From NCBI GenBank assembly GCA_964565945.1, contig CAZMGY010000019.1, forward strand, positions 69,460 to 133,459: DNA of 64,000 nucleotides, read 5' to 3'. This DNA comes from CAZMGY01 sp964565945 [NCBI: uncultured bacterium]. GTDB taxonomy: Bacteria; GCA-001730085. Of this stretch, positions 44,113 to 53,499 are shown piece after piece. The position numbers and the translations under genes were made by a program. Numbering within the stretch: the first letter of the stretch is position 1; every line of letters begins with the position of its first letter. A model generated the notes under the pieces. The model was not told the origin of the DNA and did not search any database. It saw nothing but the letters and a program-made list of their open reading frames with translations.

Positions 44113-44264
44113 GTCGGCAACGTGAAAAAGGGCGATAAAGGGGGCTGGATTGAATCGGAAGATAACCTTAGCCAAGGAGGAATCTTTGTTGGGTCTTTGG
44201 TGATGCTCTAGTCTCTGGTAATGTTCGAGTCGCTGGCGAAGGTGAGAGCTGTGACAATGATTGA
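44113..44264 (+). pseudogene. Relic of a beta-solenoid repeat protein
   Basis: Directly after the alaS stop one frame reads GNVKKGDKGGWIESEDNLSQ and stops at TAG. Shifting frame near 44198 restores FGDALVSGNVRVAGEG to a TGA at 44262-44264. Together these match the N-terminal cap (KGDLGGWIESE.NLS) and first coil (GDA.V.GNARV.G) of the polymorphic beta-helix proteins often found in phages and Gram-negative surface loci. It is a single frameshift with a lost C-terminus. Confidence 0.6.
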
Positions 44265-44390
44265 GTTTCTGATCAATGTTTGGTTTAGGTAATCCGTAAT
44301 TGATTAGATCTAGTATTAACTTATGTGTATTTTTTATTATGATTGTTAAAAGACAAAATAAAATCAAGCATTTAGAGAAAAGATAAAACT

Positions 44391-44399
44391 TGCTATAAT
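44391..44399 (+). promoter_or_regulatory. Extended -10 element of the his cluster
   Basis: TGCTATAAT ends nine bases before the hisD ATG at 44408. A normal start site near 44406 leaves a leader of two bases or none. The -35 is weak (TTTAGA at 44371). Confidence 0.5.
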
Positions 44400-44407
44400 A
44401 CGAGGCT

Positions 44408-45697
44408 ATGAAGATATTTAAGTCCAAAGACATAACGATGTCGCTTTTAAAAACCCTGACTCGCCAGGGCTTAGGCGATGTTTCGGCTCCGCGAGAGCAA
44501 GTTTTGCGTGTGTTGCAAAATGTTCAAAACAATGGCGATGGGGCTTTGTGTGAGTACACCCAAAAGTTCGATGGAGTCTCGTTGACTGCCCGTGATCTTA
44601 GAGTGTCCGAAGATAAACTTCAAAAGGCTCAGGTTTCATCTCAAATTGAGCAGGCTCTTGGGAAAGCTAAGGAAAACATTGAGCGCTATCAAAAACTATT
44701 ACTACCTTCGGGTGATGTGCGCGATGAAAACAATGGTGTTATGTTGGGTGCTCGTTACATTCGGCTTGATCGTGTGGGTGTTTATGTTCCTGGAGGTTCA
44801 GCACCTCTGGTTTCGACAGTTTTGATGACGGTATTGCCCGCTAAAGTCGCTGGAGTGAAAGAGGTTGTTGTGGCATCGCCTCCCACGCATAATGGAAATA
44901 TTCATCCCGCTATTTTGTACGCATGTCGATTATGTGGTGTGAGTGAAGTGTATCGTGTTGGTGGAGCACAAGCGATTGCGGCCATGGCTTTTGGCAGTGA
45001 AACCATCTCACCCGTTGACAAAATTGTGGGGCCGGGCAATTTGTATGTGACTTTGGCCAAAAAAGAAGTATTTGGCACGGTGGATATCGATATGATTGCA
45101 GGGCCGAGTGAGATTATGGTTGTGGCCGATGAACAAGCTCCGATTGATTGGGTGGTCTATGATTTGATGTCGCAAGCCGAGCACGATCCCTTGGCGGCCT
45201 CTTATTTGGTTTGCTTCGATGAGGATTATGCTGAACAAGTAGTGCAGCGTTTTGAGGAACTGAGGCGAGATAGGTCGCGTAAAGATGTGATTGAGAGGTC
45301 ATGGCAAGATCATGGACATGTGTTTGTAGTTAAGGACAACGAACAGGCTAGCGAAGTGATCAATGCGATTGCGCCCGAGCATTTGGAACTCATGGTGAGG
45401 GATGCCGAATCTTTTATATCTCATGTGAAGCATGCTGGGGCCATTTTTATCGGGAATTATACGCCAGAGGCGGTTGGGGACTATTTTGCAGGGCCAAGCC
45501 ATGTCTTGCCGACCAGTGGTTCGGCGCGTTTTTTTTCGCCTTTGAGTGTGATGAGTTTTTTAAAGACCTCCAGTTTGTTATCGTATTCCGAAGAAGCGTT
45601 TCGACGTGAAGGGGCGATGATGGCGGCTTTGGCGGATTTAGAAGGCCTTGATGCACATGCCCAGTCTGTGAATGTCCGATTAGATAAAGGTGAGTGA
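44408..45697 (+). CDS. hisD: Histidinol dehydrogenase
   Basis: Last two oxidation steps of histidine synthesis, from histidinol to histidine with NAD+ and zinc. 429 residues, normal. Motifs: [27 protein letters not shown], the zinc-binding QAEHDPLA, and the C-terminal [11 protein letters not shown]. The start MKIFKSKDI matches homologues better than the ATG ten codons later. It is the first gene of the hisDCBHAFI cluster, three bases before hisC. Confidence 0.96.
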   Translation: MKIFKSKDITMSLLKTLTRQGLGDVSAPREQVLRVLQNVQNNGDGALCEYTQKFDGVSLTARDLRVSEDKLQKAQVSSQIEQALGKAKENIERYQKLLLPSGDVRDENNGVMLGARYIRLDRVGVYVPGGSAPLVSTVLMTVLPAKVAGVKEVVVASPPTHNGNIHPAILYACRLCGVSEVYRVGGAQAIAAMAFGSETISPVDKIVGPGNLYVTLAKKEVFGTVDIDMIAGPSEIMVVADEQAPIDWVVYDLMSQAEHDPLAASYLVCFDEDYAEQVVQRFEELRRDRSRKDVIERSWQDHGHVFVVKDNEQASEVINAIAPEHLELMVRDAESFISHVKHAGAIFIGNYTPEAVGDYFAGPSHVLPTSGSARFFSPLSVMSFLKTSSLLSYSEEAFRREGAMMAALADLEGLDAHAQSVNVRLDKGE

Positions 45698-45700
45698 GCG

Positions 45701-46738
45701 ATGGAAAAATGGATTAGCCCTCATATTCAAAAGATGCAAGCGTATGTGTCTGGGGAACAATCTCAAGATGCCTCGGTGATTAAGTTGAACTCCAACGAGT
45801 GTCCTTACGATCCGCCTCAAGCGGTTGTGGACGCTTTGGTGGCTGTTAGCGGGGAGCAGTTGCGTAAGTATCCATCAGCCAGGGGGGATTCATTGCGTCA
45901 AAAATTGGCGGACGTCTATGGTTTGCATCAAGAGAATATTTTGATTGGCAATGGTTCGGATGAAATTTTAACGATGCTTATGCGAGCTTGTGTCGAGCCA
46001 GGCGAAGCGGTGGCCTTCCCTGAGCCAACGTATGTTCTTTATCGAACCCTGGCAGACATTCAAAAAGGTCAGGTGCTGACGATTCCTTTTGATGCGAATT
46101 ACCAGATTTCAGTCGATCAGGTTGCCTTACTCAAGGCGAAGATATTTTTCTTGGCCAATCCTAATTCTCCCTCAGGAACACGTATCGATAAGCAGAACGT
46201 GAAGGCTTTGGCTCAGGCCTTCGATGGATTGTTTGTGGTTGATGAGGCTTATGTGGATTTTGCCGATGATCATTGCCTGTCTTTGGTCGGTGAATGCGAC
46301 AATGTGATTGTGCTTCGGAGCATGTCGAAATCGGTTGCTTTGGCTGGGGCTCGTCTTGGTTGGGCCTATGGACCACAGAGTACTATTGCTCAGTTGATGA
46401 AGGTGAAAGACTCCTATAATGTGAATGCCTTAACACAAGCTGTGGCTTTGGCTGTGTTAGAGGCTAAGCCAGAAATTGATCGAATGATTGACAAAATCAA
46501 AGCCACGCGCGAAAGTCTTGTTGAAAAATTGACGGCTATGGGGTGGGATGTATGCCCTTCCGAAGCCAATTTTGTTTGGATCAAGCCGTCGTGTAAACCT
46601 GCCGAGATATACACTCGACTGAAGCAGGAGGGTATTTTAATTCGCTATTTTGACGATTTGGCGGATTATGTGCGCATAACGGTGGGCACGGACGAAGAAA
46701 TGAAAGTTTTGATCAAAAAACTAGAAAATTTTGCATAA
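45701..46738 (+). CDS. hisC: Histidinol-phosphate aminotransferase
   Basis: Transaminates imidazole-acetol phosphate to histidinol phosphate. 345 residues, fold-type I PLP enzyme. Early LNSNECPYDPP, GNGSDEIL, then NPNSPSGT, VVDEAYVDF and the PLP lysine in SMSKSVALAGARLGW, with the C-terminal Arg in YVRITVGT. It is tightly coupled to hisD. Confidence 0.96.
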   Translation: MEKWISPHIQKMQAYVSGEQSQDASVIKLNSNECPYDPPQAVVDALVAVSGEQLRKYPSARGDSLRQKLADVYGLHQENILIGNGSDEILTMLMRACVEPGEAVAFPEPTYVLYRTLADIQKGQVLTIPFDANYQISVDQVALLKAKIFFLANPNSPSGTRIDKQNVKALAQAFDGLFVVDEAYVDFADDHCLSLVGECDNVIVLRSMSKSVALAGARLGWAYGPQSTIAQLMKVKDSYNVNALTQAVALAVLEAKPEIDRMIDKIKATRESLVEKLTAMGWDVCPSEANFVWIKPSCKPAEIYTRLKQEGILIRYFDDLADYVRITVGTDEEMKVLIKKLENFA

Positions 46739-46760
46739 AATATGCTAAAATAGCGATGTT

Positions 46761-47354
46761 ATGAAACAAAGAGTTAGCCAAATCATACGCGAAAGTAGTG
46801 AAACCCAAATTTCGATTGATTTGAATATCGATGGTACGGGTCAGTACGATATTCAAACCACAATTCCTTTTTTTGACCATATGCTCACCGCTCTGGCCAA
46901 GCACAGTGCCATCGACCTTAAGATTAAGGCTAAAGGGGATACCGAAATAGATGACCACCACACCGTTGAAGATGTTGGTATTTGCTTGGGCGATGCCTTG
47001 AAAGAGGCTTTGGGCGATCGCAAGGGTATTGTTCGTTATGGACATTTTTCCTTGGCGATGGAAGAGGCTTTGGTGGATGCTAGCCTGGATGTGTCGGGAC
47101 GGTCTTATTTGGTTTATAACATTGAGATTCAAGATCGTTTGATTAAAGATTTTGCTTTGGATTTGCTTGAAGAGTTTTGGCGTGCGGTTTGCAATCGGAT
47201 GGGGCTTAATTTGCACATTCATTTGTGCACTGGCAAAAACGCTCATCATATCTATGAAGCTTCATTCAAAGCGGTGGCTCGTGCCTTACGCATGGCGATG
47301 TCTCCTGATAATCGCTTAACGGGTGTACCTTCGACCAAGGGCATGTTAGACTGA
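46761..47354 (+). CDS. hisB: Imidazoleglycerol-phosphate dehydratase
   Basis: Dehydrates IGP to imidazole-acetol phosphate, manganese-dependent. 197 residues, the monofunctional type. Metal-binding FFDHMLTAL and DDHHTVEDVG, then DLLEEFWRA and HHIYEASFKA. It is not fused to a histidinol phosphatase, so that step needs another protein. No ribosome site is seen before the ATG, but TGCTAAAAT (46743-46751) lies ten bases before it, as at hisD, suggesting an internal promoter and a near-leaderless transcript. Confidence 0.96.
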   Translation: MKQRVSQIIRESSETQISIDLNIDGTGQYDIQTTIPFFDHMLTALAKHSAIDLKIKAKGDTEIDDHHTVEDVGICLGDALKEALGDRKGIVRYGHFSLAMEEALVDASLDVSGRSYLVYNIEIQDRLIKDFALDLLEEFWRAVCNRMGLNLHIHLCTGKNAHHIYEASFKAVARALRMAMSPDNRLTGVPSTKGMLD

Positions 47355-47358
47355 TTCT

Positions 47359-47970
47359 ATGGCTATTCAAATCATTGATTACGATATGGGCAATGTGCAT
47401 AGTGTTCAGAATGCTTTGCAGTTTTTGGGCTTAGAGAGTACCATCGTGACCGATGGCGACCAATTTGAGGAAGCCGATTGCATCATTTTGCCTGGAGTGG
47501 GAGCCTTCGGAGATGGCATGCAAGCTTTGTGCGAGAGAGGCTTAGTGGATGCGATTCACCAAACAGTTGAGCGTCAACAAAAGCTGATCGGGATTTGTTT
47601 GGGTATGCAACTTTTGCTTAATTGGAGCTACGAAATGGGTGAGTACGAAGGTTTAGGTTTGGTTGCTGGGGAAGTGATTCGATTTGAACCCAAAGACCCT
47701 AAATTAAAGGTGCCTCATATGGGTTGGAATACGGTTAAGGCTGTGCAAGATGATGTTTTATTTGAAGGCATTGCTCTGGAGGCGTATTGTTATTTTGTGC
47801 ATTCTTATTATGTGAAACCTCAAGATCCAAGTGTTGTGTTGGCGAGTACCAATTACGGTGGTGAATTCTGCTCGATTCTTAAACAAGGCCAACTCTATGG
47901 TCTGCAGTTCCATCCCGAAAAAAGCCAATCCGTGGGTTTAGCTATGTTGGCCAATCTGCTCAAGCCTTAA
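47359..47970 (+). CDS. hisH: Imidazole glycerol phosphate synthase, glutaminase subunit
   Basis: Provides ammonia to HisF. 203 residues. Class I amidotransferase: the nucleophile Cys in GICLGMQLLL and the His/Glu pair in LQFHPEKSQSVG, with DYDMGNVHSV at the start. It follows hisB after four bases. The partner subunit hisF lies two genes further on. Confidence 0.96.
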   Translation: MAIQIIDYDMGNVHSVQNALQFLGLESTIVTDGDQFEEADCIILPGVGAFGDGMQALCERGLVDAIHQTVERQQKLIGICLGMQLLLNWSYEMGEYEGLGLVAGEVIRFEPKDPKLKVPHMGWNTVKAVQDDVLFEGIALEAYCYFVHSYYVKPQDPSVVLASTNYGGEFCSILKQGQLYGLQFHPEKSQSVGLAMLANLLKP

Positions 47971-48161
47971 TTGTTTACGCTGATGTACTTTGCTTAAGAG
48001 GCGCTTGAGTAAGGTTTTCCCAGAAGGTCAACCGCTTGAATGATGGTGTCGATAAGCTGGATCTTGTGGTGCAATTTAAATGGATGTCTCTATATTATGA
48101 CTCTTGTTAGAGCTTTTTGGCTGCTCAAGCATTTCAGAAAGCGTCTTAAGTCCATTAGTGA

Positions 48162-48167
48162 TATAAT
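48162..48167 (+). promoter_or_regulatory. Possible internal promoter before hisA
   Basis: TATAAT about 29 bases before the hisA ATG, in a 225-base gap between hisH and hisA. No good -35 was found. The gap is unusual inside an otherwise tight cluster. Confidence 0.3.
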
Positions 48168-48195
48168 AAAGGTCTTTACAAAGAAAGGCCTCAAT

Positions 48196-48918
48196 ATGCA
48201 TGTTTTACCAGCAATTGATATTCGTGGCGGCAAATGTGTCCGTCTTTTTCAGGGTGATTATGCTCAAGAAACAGTTTATTACGATAGTCCCGTAGATGTG
48301 GCGTGCATGTGGGAAGATCAAGGGGCTGCTTATTTGCATGTGGTGGATCTCGATGGAGCCAAAGACGGTACTTTAACCCATTTGCCTTTGGTGGAGAAGA
48401 TGGCGCACAAGACTCAGCTTAAAATCGAATTGGGAGGAGGTGTGCGCGACCTCGAAGATGTTCAGCGGATGATTGATGCAGGCGTTCAGTATCCGATTGT
48501 TGGGACCAAAGCTTTGGCTGGCCCTGATTTTTTTTGGGAGCTAGTGGAGCGCTTTGCCGATGCTGTGGTGGTTGGAATTGATGCACGCGATGGTAAGGTT
48601 GCCACCCGCGGTTGGTTGGATACCTCGGAGGTAACAGCTCTTGAATTGGCTCAAAAAGTAGAGCATTTTGGTGTGAAACGCATTATTTTTACCGATATTG
48701 CCACAGATGGAGCGTTCACGGGACCTAATCTGAAGGCTTGTTTGGATTTGATTGAAAAGACGAAACAATTAACGATGACCGTTTCGGGAGGAATTTCGTC
48801 GCTTAAAGATTTGGAAAGCATTGTGCAAGCTCAAAACGAACGTATTTTTGGAGTAATTATTGGCAAGGCTCTTTATGATCAACGACTTGAACTTAAGGAG
48901 GCTTTGGCGCTATGTTAA
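48196..48918 (+). CDS. hisA: ProFAR isomerase
   Basis: Opens the ribosyl ring of ProFAR to PRFAR. About 240 residues from the ATG at 48196 ([22 protein letters not shown]), with AAAGG eight bases upstream; earlier in-frame codons encode an unrelated tail and are rejected. A TIM barrel with catalytic Asp in PAIDIRGG and a second in TDIATDGAF; the phosphate sites are in ELGGGVRD and VSGGISS. It overlaps hisF by seven bases. Confidence 0.95.
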   Translation: MHVLPAIDIRGGKCVRLFQGDYAQETVYYDSPVDVACMWEDQGAAYLHVVDLDGAKDGTLTHLPLVEKMAHKTQLKIELGGGVRDLEDVQRMIDAGVQYPIVGTKALAGPDFFWELVERFADAVVVGIDARDGKVATRGWLDTSEVTALELAQKVEHFGVKRIIFTDIATDGAFTGPNLKACLDLIEKTKQLTMTVSGGISSLKDLESIVQAQNERIFGVIIGKALYDQRLELKEALALC

Positions 48919-49667
48919 CTAAGCGAATCATTCCTTGTTTGGATGTCAAAGATGGAAGAGTGGTGAAGGGTGTTAATTTTGTTGAATTGCGCGATGCTGG
49001 AGATCCTATTGAGACAGCACAACGCTATGAGGCTGAAGGGGCTGATGAGCTGGTTTTTTTGGATATTACGGCATCCTACGAAAATCGTAATATTATGCGT
49101 GATGTGGTTAAGCGAACGGCCGAAGTGGTTTTTATGCCTCTTACCGTTGGTGGTGGTATGCGCGCGGTCGACGATATTTATCAAATGCTACAGTCAGGGG
49201 CTGATAAAGTGTCTTTGAACACTGCGGCTGTGAACAATCCCTCTTTGGTGGCGGATTCGGCCAAACGTTTTGGTTGTCAATGCACAGTGGTGGCGATTGA
49301 TGCCCAAAAAGAAGCTGATGGCTCTTATTGTGTCTACACGAATGGTGGTCGTAACCCTGTTGACAAAGATGCGATTGCGTGGGCTAAACAGGTGGAAGAT
49401 CTGGGGGCTGGAGAAATTTTGCTTACCAGTATGGATGCTGATGGTACGAAGCAGGGGTATGAGCTTGAACTAACTCTTTTGGTGGCCGAAGCGGTTTCAA
49501 TTCCGGTAATTGCTTCGGGAGGCGCGGGAAGCATGGAGCATTTGTACGAAGGGCTCGAAGCTGGTAAGGCGGATGCAGTTTTAGCGGCCTCGATTTTTCA
49601 TTTTGGTGAAATTTCGATTCCAGAGGCCAAGGCGTATTTGAAACAACGTGGCGTTTTAGTGAGATGA
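48912..49667 (+). CDS. hisF: Imidazole glycerol phosphate synthase, cyclase subunit
   Basis: Forms imidazole glycerol phosphate and AICAR from PRFAR with ammonia from HisH. 251 residues. [15 protein letters not shown] (catalytic Asp), [37 protein letters not shown] (second Asp) and ASGGAGS. The AICAR released feeds purine synthesis, upstream of guaB and guaA. Confidence 0.96.
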   Translation: MLTKRIIPCLDVKDGRVVKGVNFVELRDAGDPIETAQRYEAEGADELVFLDITASYENRNIMRDVVKRTAEVVFMPLTVGGGMRAVDDIYQMLQSGADKVSLNTAAVNNPSLVADSAKRFGCQCTVVAIDAQKEADGSYCVYTNGGRNPVDKDAIAWAKQVEDLGAGEILLTSMDADGTKQGYELELTLLVAEAVSIPVIASGGAGSMEHLYEGLEAGKADAVLAASIFHFGEISIPEAKAYLKQRGVLVR

Positions 49668-49679
49668 AAGGAAAGCAGA

Positions 49680-50069
49680 ATGAGCTTTTATGATGACTTG
49701 AAGTACGATGCCAATGGTTTGATTGCAGCAGTGATTCAAGATGCCAAAACCAAAGACGTTCTTATGGTGGCCTATATGAACAAGAACTCTTTATGTGACA
49801 CGGTTAAAACTGGCAAAACCCATTTTTGGAGTCGCTCACGTCAAAAATATTGGATGAAGGGCGAATCTTCAGGCCATGTCCAAGATGTGAAAGCTATGTT
49901 TTTTGATTGTGATCAAGATTGTGTGGTGATTCATGTAGAGCAAATCGGTGGTGCAGCTTGCCATGTAGGTTATCGGACGTGCTTTTATCGTGAATTCAAT
50001 CGAAAAACCGAAAAGCTAACGGTTATCGAAGAGCCTGTTTTTGATCCTAAGCAAGTTTATAAAAAATAG
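49680..50069 (+). CDS. hisI: Phosphoribosyl-AMP cyclohydrolase
   Basis: Opens the purine ring of PR-AMP. 129 residues, HisI only without the HisE pyrophosphatase part. HFWSRSRQKYWMKGESSGH, the metal-binding FFDCDQDC and the zinc/active-site stretch GAACHVGYRTCFY are all intact. hisE and hisG, for the first two steps, are not in the window. It is the last his gene, followed by manC after about a dozen bases. Confidence 0.95.
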   Translation: MSFYDDLKYDANGLIAAVIQDAKTKDVLMVAYMNKNSLCDTVKTGKTHFWSRSRQKYWMKGESSGHVQDVKAMFFDCDQDCVVIHVEQIGGAACHVGYRTCFYREFNRKTEKLTVIEEPVFDPKQVYKK

Positions 50070-50081
50070 GTGAGGTTTGGT

Positions 50082-51143
50082 GTGTCTGAGGTAAAAACAT
50101 ACGCCATGATTATGGCTGGAGGTGTGGGCGAGCGATTTTGGCCTCAAAGTAGGCAAGCGCGTCCCAAACAATTACTTGATCTGACGGGTTCAGGCTCAGT
50201 GATGCTAAAGGAAACCATCGATCGGTTGTTGCCGCTAATTCCTTGGGAGCATATATTGGTGATGACCAATGCAAGTCAAAAAAAAATGATTCATCAAGTG
50301 ATCTCTGAGCTCAAAGATGAACAAGTGATTGCAGAACCCGTGGGGCGTAACACGGCTGCTTGTGTGGGTTTTGCTGCGTTGTGGATCCAGGATAAGGATC
50401 CCGAGGCCGTAATGCTTGTGTTGCCTGCTGATCACGTGATTCCAGATCAAGAGATTTTTTTACAGACACTCGAAGTGGCTCAAGATTGGGCTCAGAAAGA
50501 TCGTCTGGTGACCATTGGCATGCAGGCATTGCATCCAGAAGTCGAATATGGCTATATTCAGGCTGGAGAGCGACTCGATGAAGAACGCTTTCCTTGTTAC
50601 AAACTTAAGACGTTCAAAGAAAAACCAGACCGTCAAACAGCACAAACATTTCTTGATCAAGGGGGCTATTTGTGGAATAGTGGCATATTTGCCTGGAAAA
50701 CGTCGAAAATTTTGCAAGAAATAGAAGGCTACGAGCCTGAATTGCATCAAGGCTTGCAAAAAGCTTGGGACGAAGGCCTTGAACATCACTATGCTCATTT
50801 GCCCAAATTACCTATTGATGAAGCAGTTATGGAACGTTCGGATTGCGCTATGGTAATCGAAGGACAATTTGCATGGAATGATCTAGGTTTATGGACATCG
50901 ATGCAAACAATGGTCGCGACCAATGTGCAAGGCAACACGCTTATTCAGGGAGACATGGAAACTTTAGATGCGCATGACAATTTGGTGTTGACCGACAAAG
51001 GTGTGGTGGCTTTGATTGGGATTGATGATTGTGTTGTGGTGCGTGATAGAGATGCCGTTTTGGTGTGTCGCAAAGACCGAGCGAAAGATGTGAAAGCTTT
51101 GTTGCAAAACATGCGCGAGCAAGGCAAGGAGTCTTTTCTGTGA
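50082..51143 (+). CDS. manC: Mannose-1-phosphate guanylyltransferase
   Basis: Makes GDP-mannose for glycan synthesis. 353 residues, the single-domain type without a fused isomerase. The signature AGGVGERFWPQSRQARPKQ lies at the N-terminus, with LPADHVI and the EKPD..TA and YLWNSGIFAW motifs. I chose GTG at 50082, which has AGGTGAGG six bases upstream, over the in-frame GTG 12 bases earlier. The stop overlaps the ruvX GTG. It fits with the hexomutase at 57508 and the glycan genes. Confidence 0.93.
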   Translation: MSEVKTYAMIMAGGVGERFWPQSRQARPKQLLDLTGSGSVMLKETIDRLLPLIPWEHILVMTNASQKKMIHQVISELKDEQVIAEPVGRNTAACVGFAALWIQDKDPEAVMLVLPADHVIPDQEIFLQTLEVAQDWAQKDRLVTIGMQALHPEVEYGYIQAGERLDEERFPCYKLKTFKEKPDRQTAQTFLDQGGYLWNSGIFAWKTSKILQEIEGYEPELHQGLQKAWDEGLEHHYAHLPKLPIDEAVMERSDCAMVIEGQFAWNDLGLWTSMQTMVATNVQGNTLIQGDMETLDAHDNLVLTDKGVVALIGIDDCVVVRDRDAVLVCRKDRAKDVKALLQNMREQGKESFL

Positions 51144-51562
51144 AACCCCGCTATCTCGGTTTGGATTATGGTGATAAGCGTATTGGTGTGGCAATGAGTG
51201 ATGGGCTTTATCTTACGGCTCAACCGAAAGGGGTTATTGCTAACACTGGCCTTAAAGCTGTGCTGAAAGAGATTGATGTGTATGCTAAAGACTATATGAT
51301 TGAAACGATTGTGTTAGGTTTGCCTTTAGGCTTAAGTGGTCAAGACACTGAGCAAACCAAAAAAGTAAGAGGTTTTAAAAATAAACTGGAGAAAAAACTT
51401 TCCTACAAAGTTTGTTTTCACGATGAAAGTTTAACCAGCAAAGAGGCTGAAGCTGTGTTGATTCAAGGGGGTATGAGTCGCAAGAAGCGTAAAGGCAAAA
51501 TTGATGCTATGGCTGCGCAATTAATGTTGCAATCGTACATGGATCAGAACCCCTTGTGCTAA
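51140..51562 (+). CDS. ruvX: Pre-16S rRNA nuclease / Holliday junction resolvase-like (YqgF/RuvX)
   Basis: RNase-H-fold nuclease that matures 16S rRNA and may resolve junctions. 140 residues from the GTG at 51140, with AAGGAG eight bases upstream. LGLDYGDKRIGVAMSD holds the first catalytic Asp, ETIVLGLPLGLSG follows, HDESLTSKEA holds the catalytic Glu, and KGKIDAMAAQLMLQSYM holds the last Asp. GTGA overlap with manC. Confidence 0.93.
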   Translation: MKPRYLGLDYGDKRIGVAMSDGLYLTAQPKGVIANTGLKAVLKEIDVYAKDYMIETIVLGLPLGLSGQDTEQTKKVRGFKNKLEKKLSYKVCFHDESLTSKEAEAVLIQGGMSRKKRKGKIDAMAAQLMLQSYMDQNPLC

Positions 51563-51585
51563 CAATAACAAAAGGATCAAGACTG

Positions 51586-52851
51586 ATGGTAAAAAAATAT
51601 ACGTGTTCCAATGGGTTAGCCGTGGTTGTGGACGAAATGCCACAGATGCATTCGGCAAGTGTTGGTGTTTGGATTGGTGTTGGTGGGCGTTACGAAACGC
51701 CAGCTCAGGTAGGCTTATCGCATTTTTTGGAACATATCGTTTTTAAGGGAACGCATTCCAGGTCGTGTCAAGAGATTAAAGAGTCAATTGAAGGGATTGG
51801 TGGAGCTTTAAATGCATATACTTCTAAAGAATACACCTGTTTTTATGCCAAAGTTTTGGCCCAGGATTGTTTGAAAGCTGTTGATGTTTTGAGCGATATG
51901 GTTTTTCGTCCTTTGTTTGATCCCAAAGACATCGAGCAAGAAAAAGATGTGATTGTCGAAGAGATCAAAATGTATTTGGATTCTCCAGCACAGCTTGTGC
52001 ATGATCATTTGGACGAAATCTTGTGGCCCGATCATCCGATGAGTTATTGCTTAACAGGTTCTGAAAACAATGTGCGTGAATTTCAACAACAGGATTTTAA
52101 GGATTTTGCTCACAACTACTATTGTCCTCACAATATTGTGATTGCTGTGGCGGGTAATGTGGATGCCGAGAATGTTTTTCAAAGAGTCGAAAAGGCTTGG
52201 GGGCAACTTGAGCAGGGCAAACCTTCTCAACCTTTGGATTGTTCGGAGGACCAAGCACCTTTTCGTATTCAATGGACCACCAAAGATATTGAGCAGGCGC
52301 ATGTCGCCATGGCGTTTTATGCGTACGAGCGAGAACACCCTCTGCGCTATGCGGCAGGTCTTTTGAATATTATTTTGGGTGGCAACATGAGCTCTCGCTT
52401 ATTCAAAGAGTTAAGAGAAGAAAGAGGCTTGGCTTATGATGTGCGCAGCTCAACGTATCGTTATTCTGATGTGGGAACATTTGAAATATCGGCAGGTCTT
52501 GAGCCTCATAAAGTGAAAGAAATGCTTAAGGTAACCTGGCAAGAACTACAAAAAGCCCAACAAACTCAAGTGAGCACTGATGAACTGGAACGCGCACGTG
52601 CCTATTACAAAGGGCGCCTTCAAATGGCGATGGAAAAAACAGCCGAGTGTATGTCTTGGTGTGGCGAAGAGTTGCTGATGACAGGTCGTATGCGTGAGCT
52701 TGGAGATGTTTTGCAAGAGATTGACCGGGTTGAGGTCGATGATATTCAAAAGGTTGCGCAAGATATTTTTTGCAAACAACGTTTTTCGTTAGCAGGTATT
52801 GCCCCTGTGGATGCTACAGATTCTGTTTATGAGGTTTTGAATGCCCTCTAA
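51586..52851 (+). CDS. M16 family zinc peptidase
   Basis: About 421 residues, one M16 module of PqqL/processing-peptidase-beta type. The inverted zinc motif HFLEH lies about 45 residues in, with the distal Glu in DVIVEEIKMY; the typical start YTCSNGLAVVVDEMP precedes it. No signal peptide, so it is probably cytoplasmic. The ATG at 51586 has AAGGA upstream; a GTG ten codons earlier overlaps ruvX. The 3' end overlaps recO by 11 bases. Confidence 0.92.
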   Translation: MVKKYTCSNGLAVVVDEMPQMHSASVGVWIGVGGRYETPAQVGLSHFLEHIVFKGTHSRSCQEIKESIEGIGGALNAYTSKEYTCFYAKVLAQDCLKAVDVLSDMVFRPLFDPKDIEQEKDVIVEEIKMYLDSPAQLVHDHLDEILWPDHPMSYCLTGSENNVREFQQQDFKDFAHNYYCPHNIVIAVAGNVDAENVFQRVEKAWGQLEQGKPSQPLDCSEDQAPFRIQWTTKDIEQAHVAMAFYAYEREHPLRYAAGLLNIILGGNMSSRLFKELREERGLAYDVRSSTYRYSDVGTFEISAGLEPHKVKEMLKVTWQELQKAQQTQVSTDELERARAYYKGRLQMAMEKTAECMSWCGEELLMTGRMRELGDVLQEIDRVEVDDIQKVAQDIFCKQRFSLAGIAPVDATDSVYEVLNAL

Positions 52852-53494
52852 TGGACAAGTTGAGGGGAGTGAGGGACTTGTCCTCAAACGTTTTACTTGG
52901 CAAGAGGATGGCATTTTATGTATTGTTTTCTCACGGGATTTTGGCAAATTGCTGTTAACAGATCGCCTTATGAAAAAAAAAGAAATTTATGGCGGAAAAA
53001 TGGATTTGTTCAGCCATATCGAATTCGCCTTCCTCAAAGATGATTCCAGCGAATATCAACGCTTGCTTACCGTGGAAAGTCTTGATAAGCACGAAACGAT
53101 CTATAGAGATACGGTGGCTTTATCTTGTGTCTCGCTGTTGAGTGAAGTTGTTGATAGGGCGTCTTACTTTTTTGAGGGCAATCAAGATATCTTTGTGCTT
53201 TTGAAGTCTTTTTTGGATTTTCGCGATATTCAAAATTCTCAAGATCACGAACTACATCACGAACTGCGGTTGGTGGTGTATCTTATTCATTTGTTACGAT
53301 GTTTGGGGCAGGGTTTGCGTATGTTGCCTTCGTGGAATGCAGGGACTCGTCGTTTGCTTAAAGATTTGTATCAACAAGTGCCTTTAGTGGAGGCTCTTTT
53401 CGATGATATGGAGGTGCGAGCAGCACTGAAAGCGATGATTGACCTTTACGAAGAATTGCTAGAAAAAAATCTCAAATCTAAAGTTGCTTTTTAA
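52841..53494 (+). CDS. recO: DNA repair protein RecO
   Basis: Loads RecA onto gaps with RecF and RecR. 217 residues, shorter than the usual 240 or so, with a trimmed C-terminus and no zinc-finger cysteines. N-terminal OB fold (GLVLKRFTWQEDGILCIVFSRDFGKLLL), then LFSHIEFAFLKD, then the helical domain. The similarity is moderate overall. It ends five bases before the convergent lipoprotein gene. Confidence 0.82.
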   Translation: MPSNGQVEGSEGLVLKRFTWQEDGILCIVFSRDFGKLLLTDRLMKKKEIYGGKMDLFSHIEFAFLKDDSSEYQRLLTVESLDKHETIYRDTVALSCVSLLSEVVDRASYFFEGNQDIFVLLKSFLDFRDIQNSQDHELHHELRLVVYLIHLLRCLGQGLRMLPSWNAGTRRLLKDLYQQVPLVEALFDDMEVRAALKAMIDLYEELLEKNLKSKVAF

Positions 53495-53499
53495 TTGGC

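Noticed and set aside
44104-44433. Minus-strand 109-codon ORF
   Set aside because: It runs through the alaS end, the beta-solenoid relic and the hisD promoter; no ribosome site or family.
48040-48195. N-terminal extension of hisA
   Set aside because: Homologues begin at MHVLPAID; the upstream codons have no family similarity and a ribosome site lies right before 48196.
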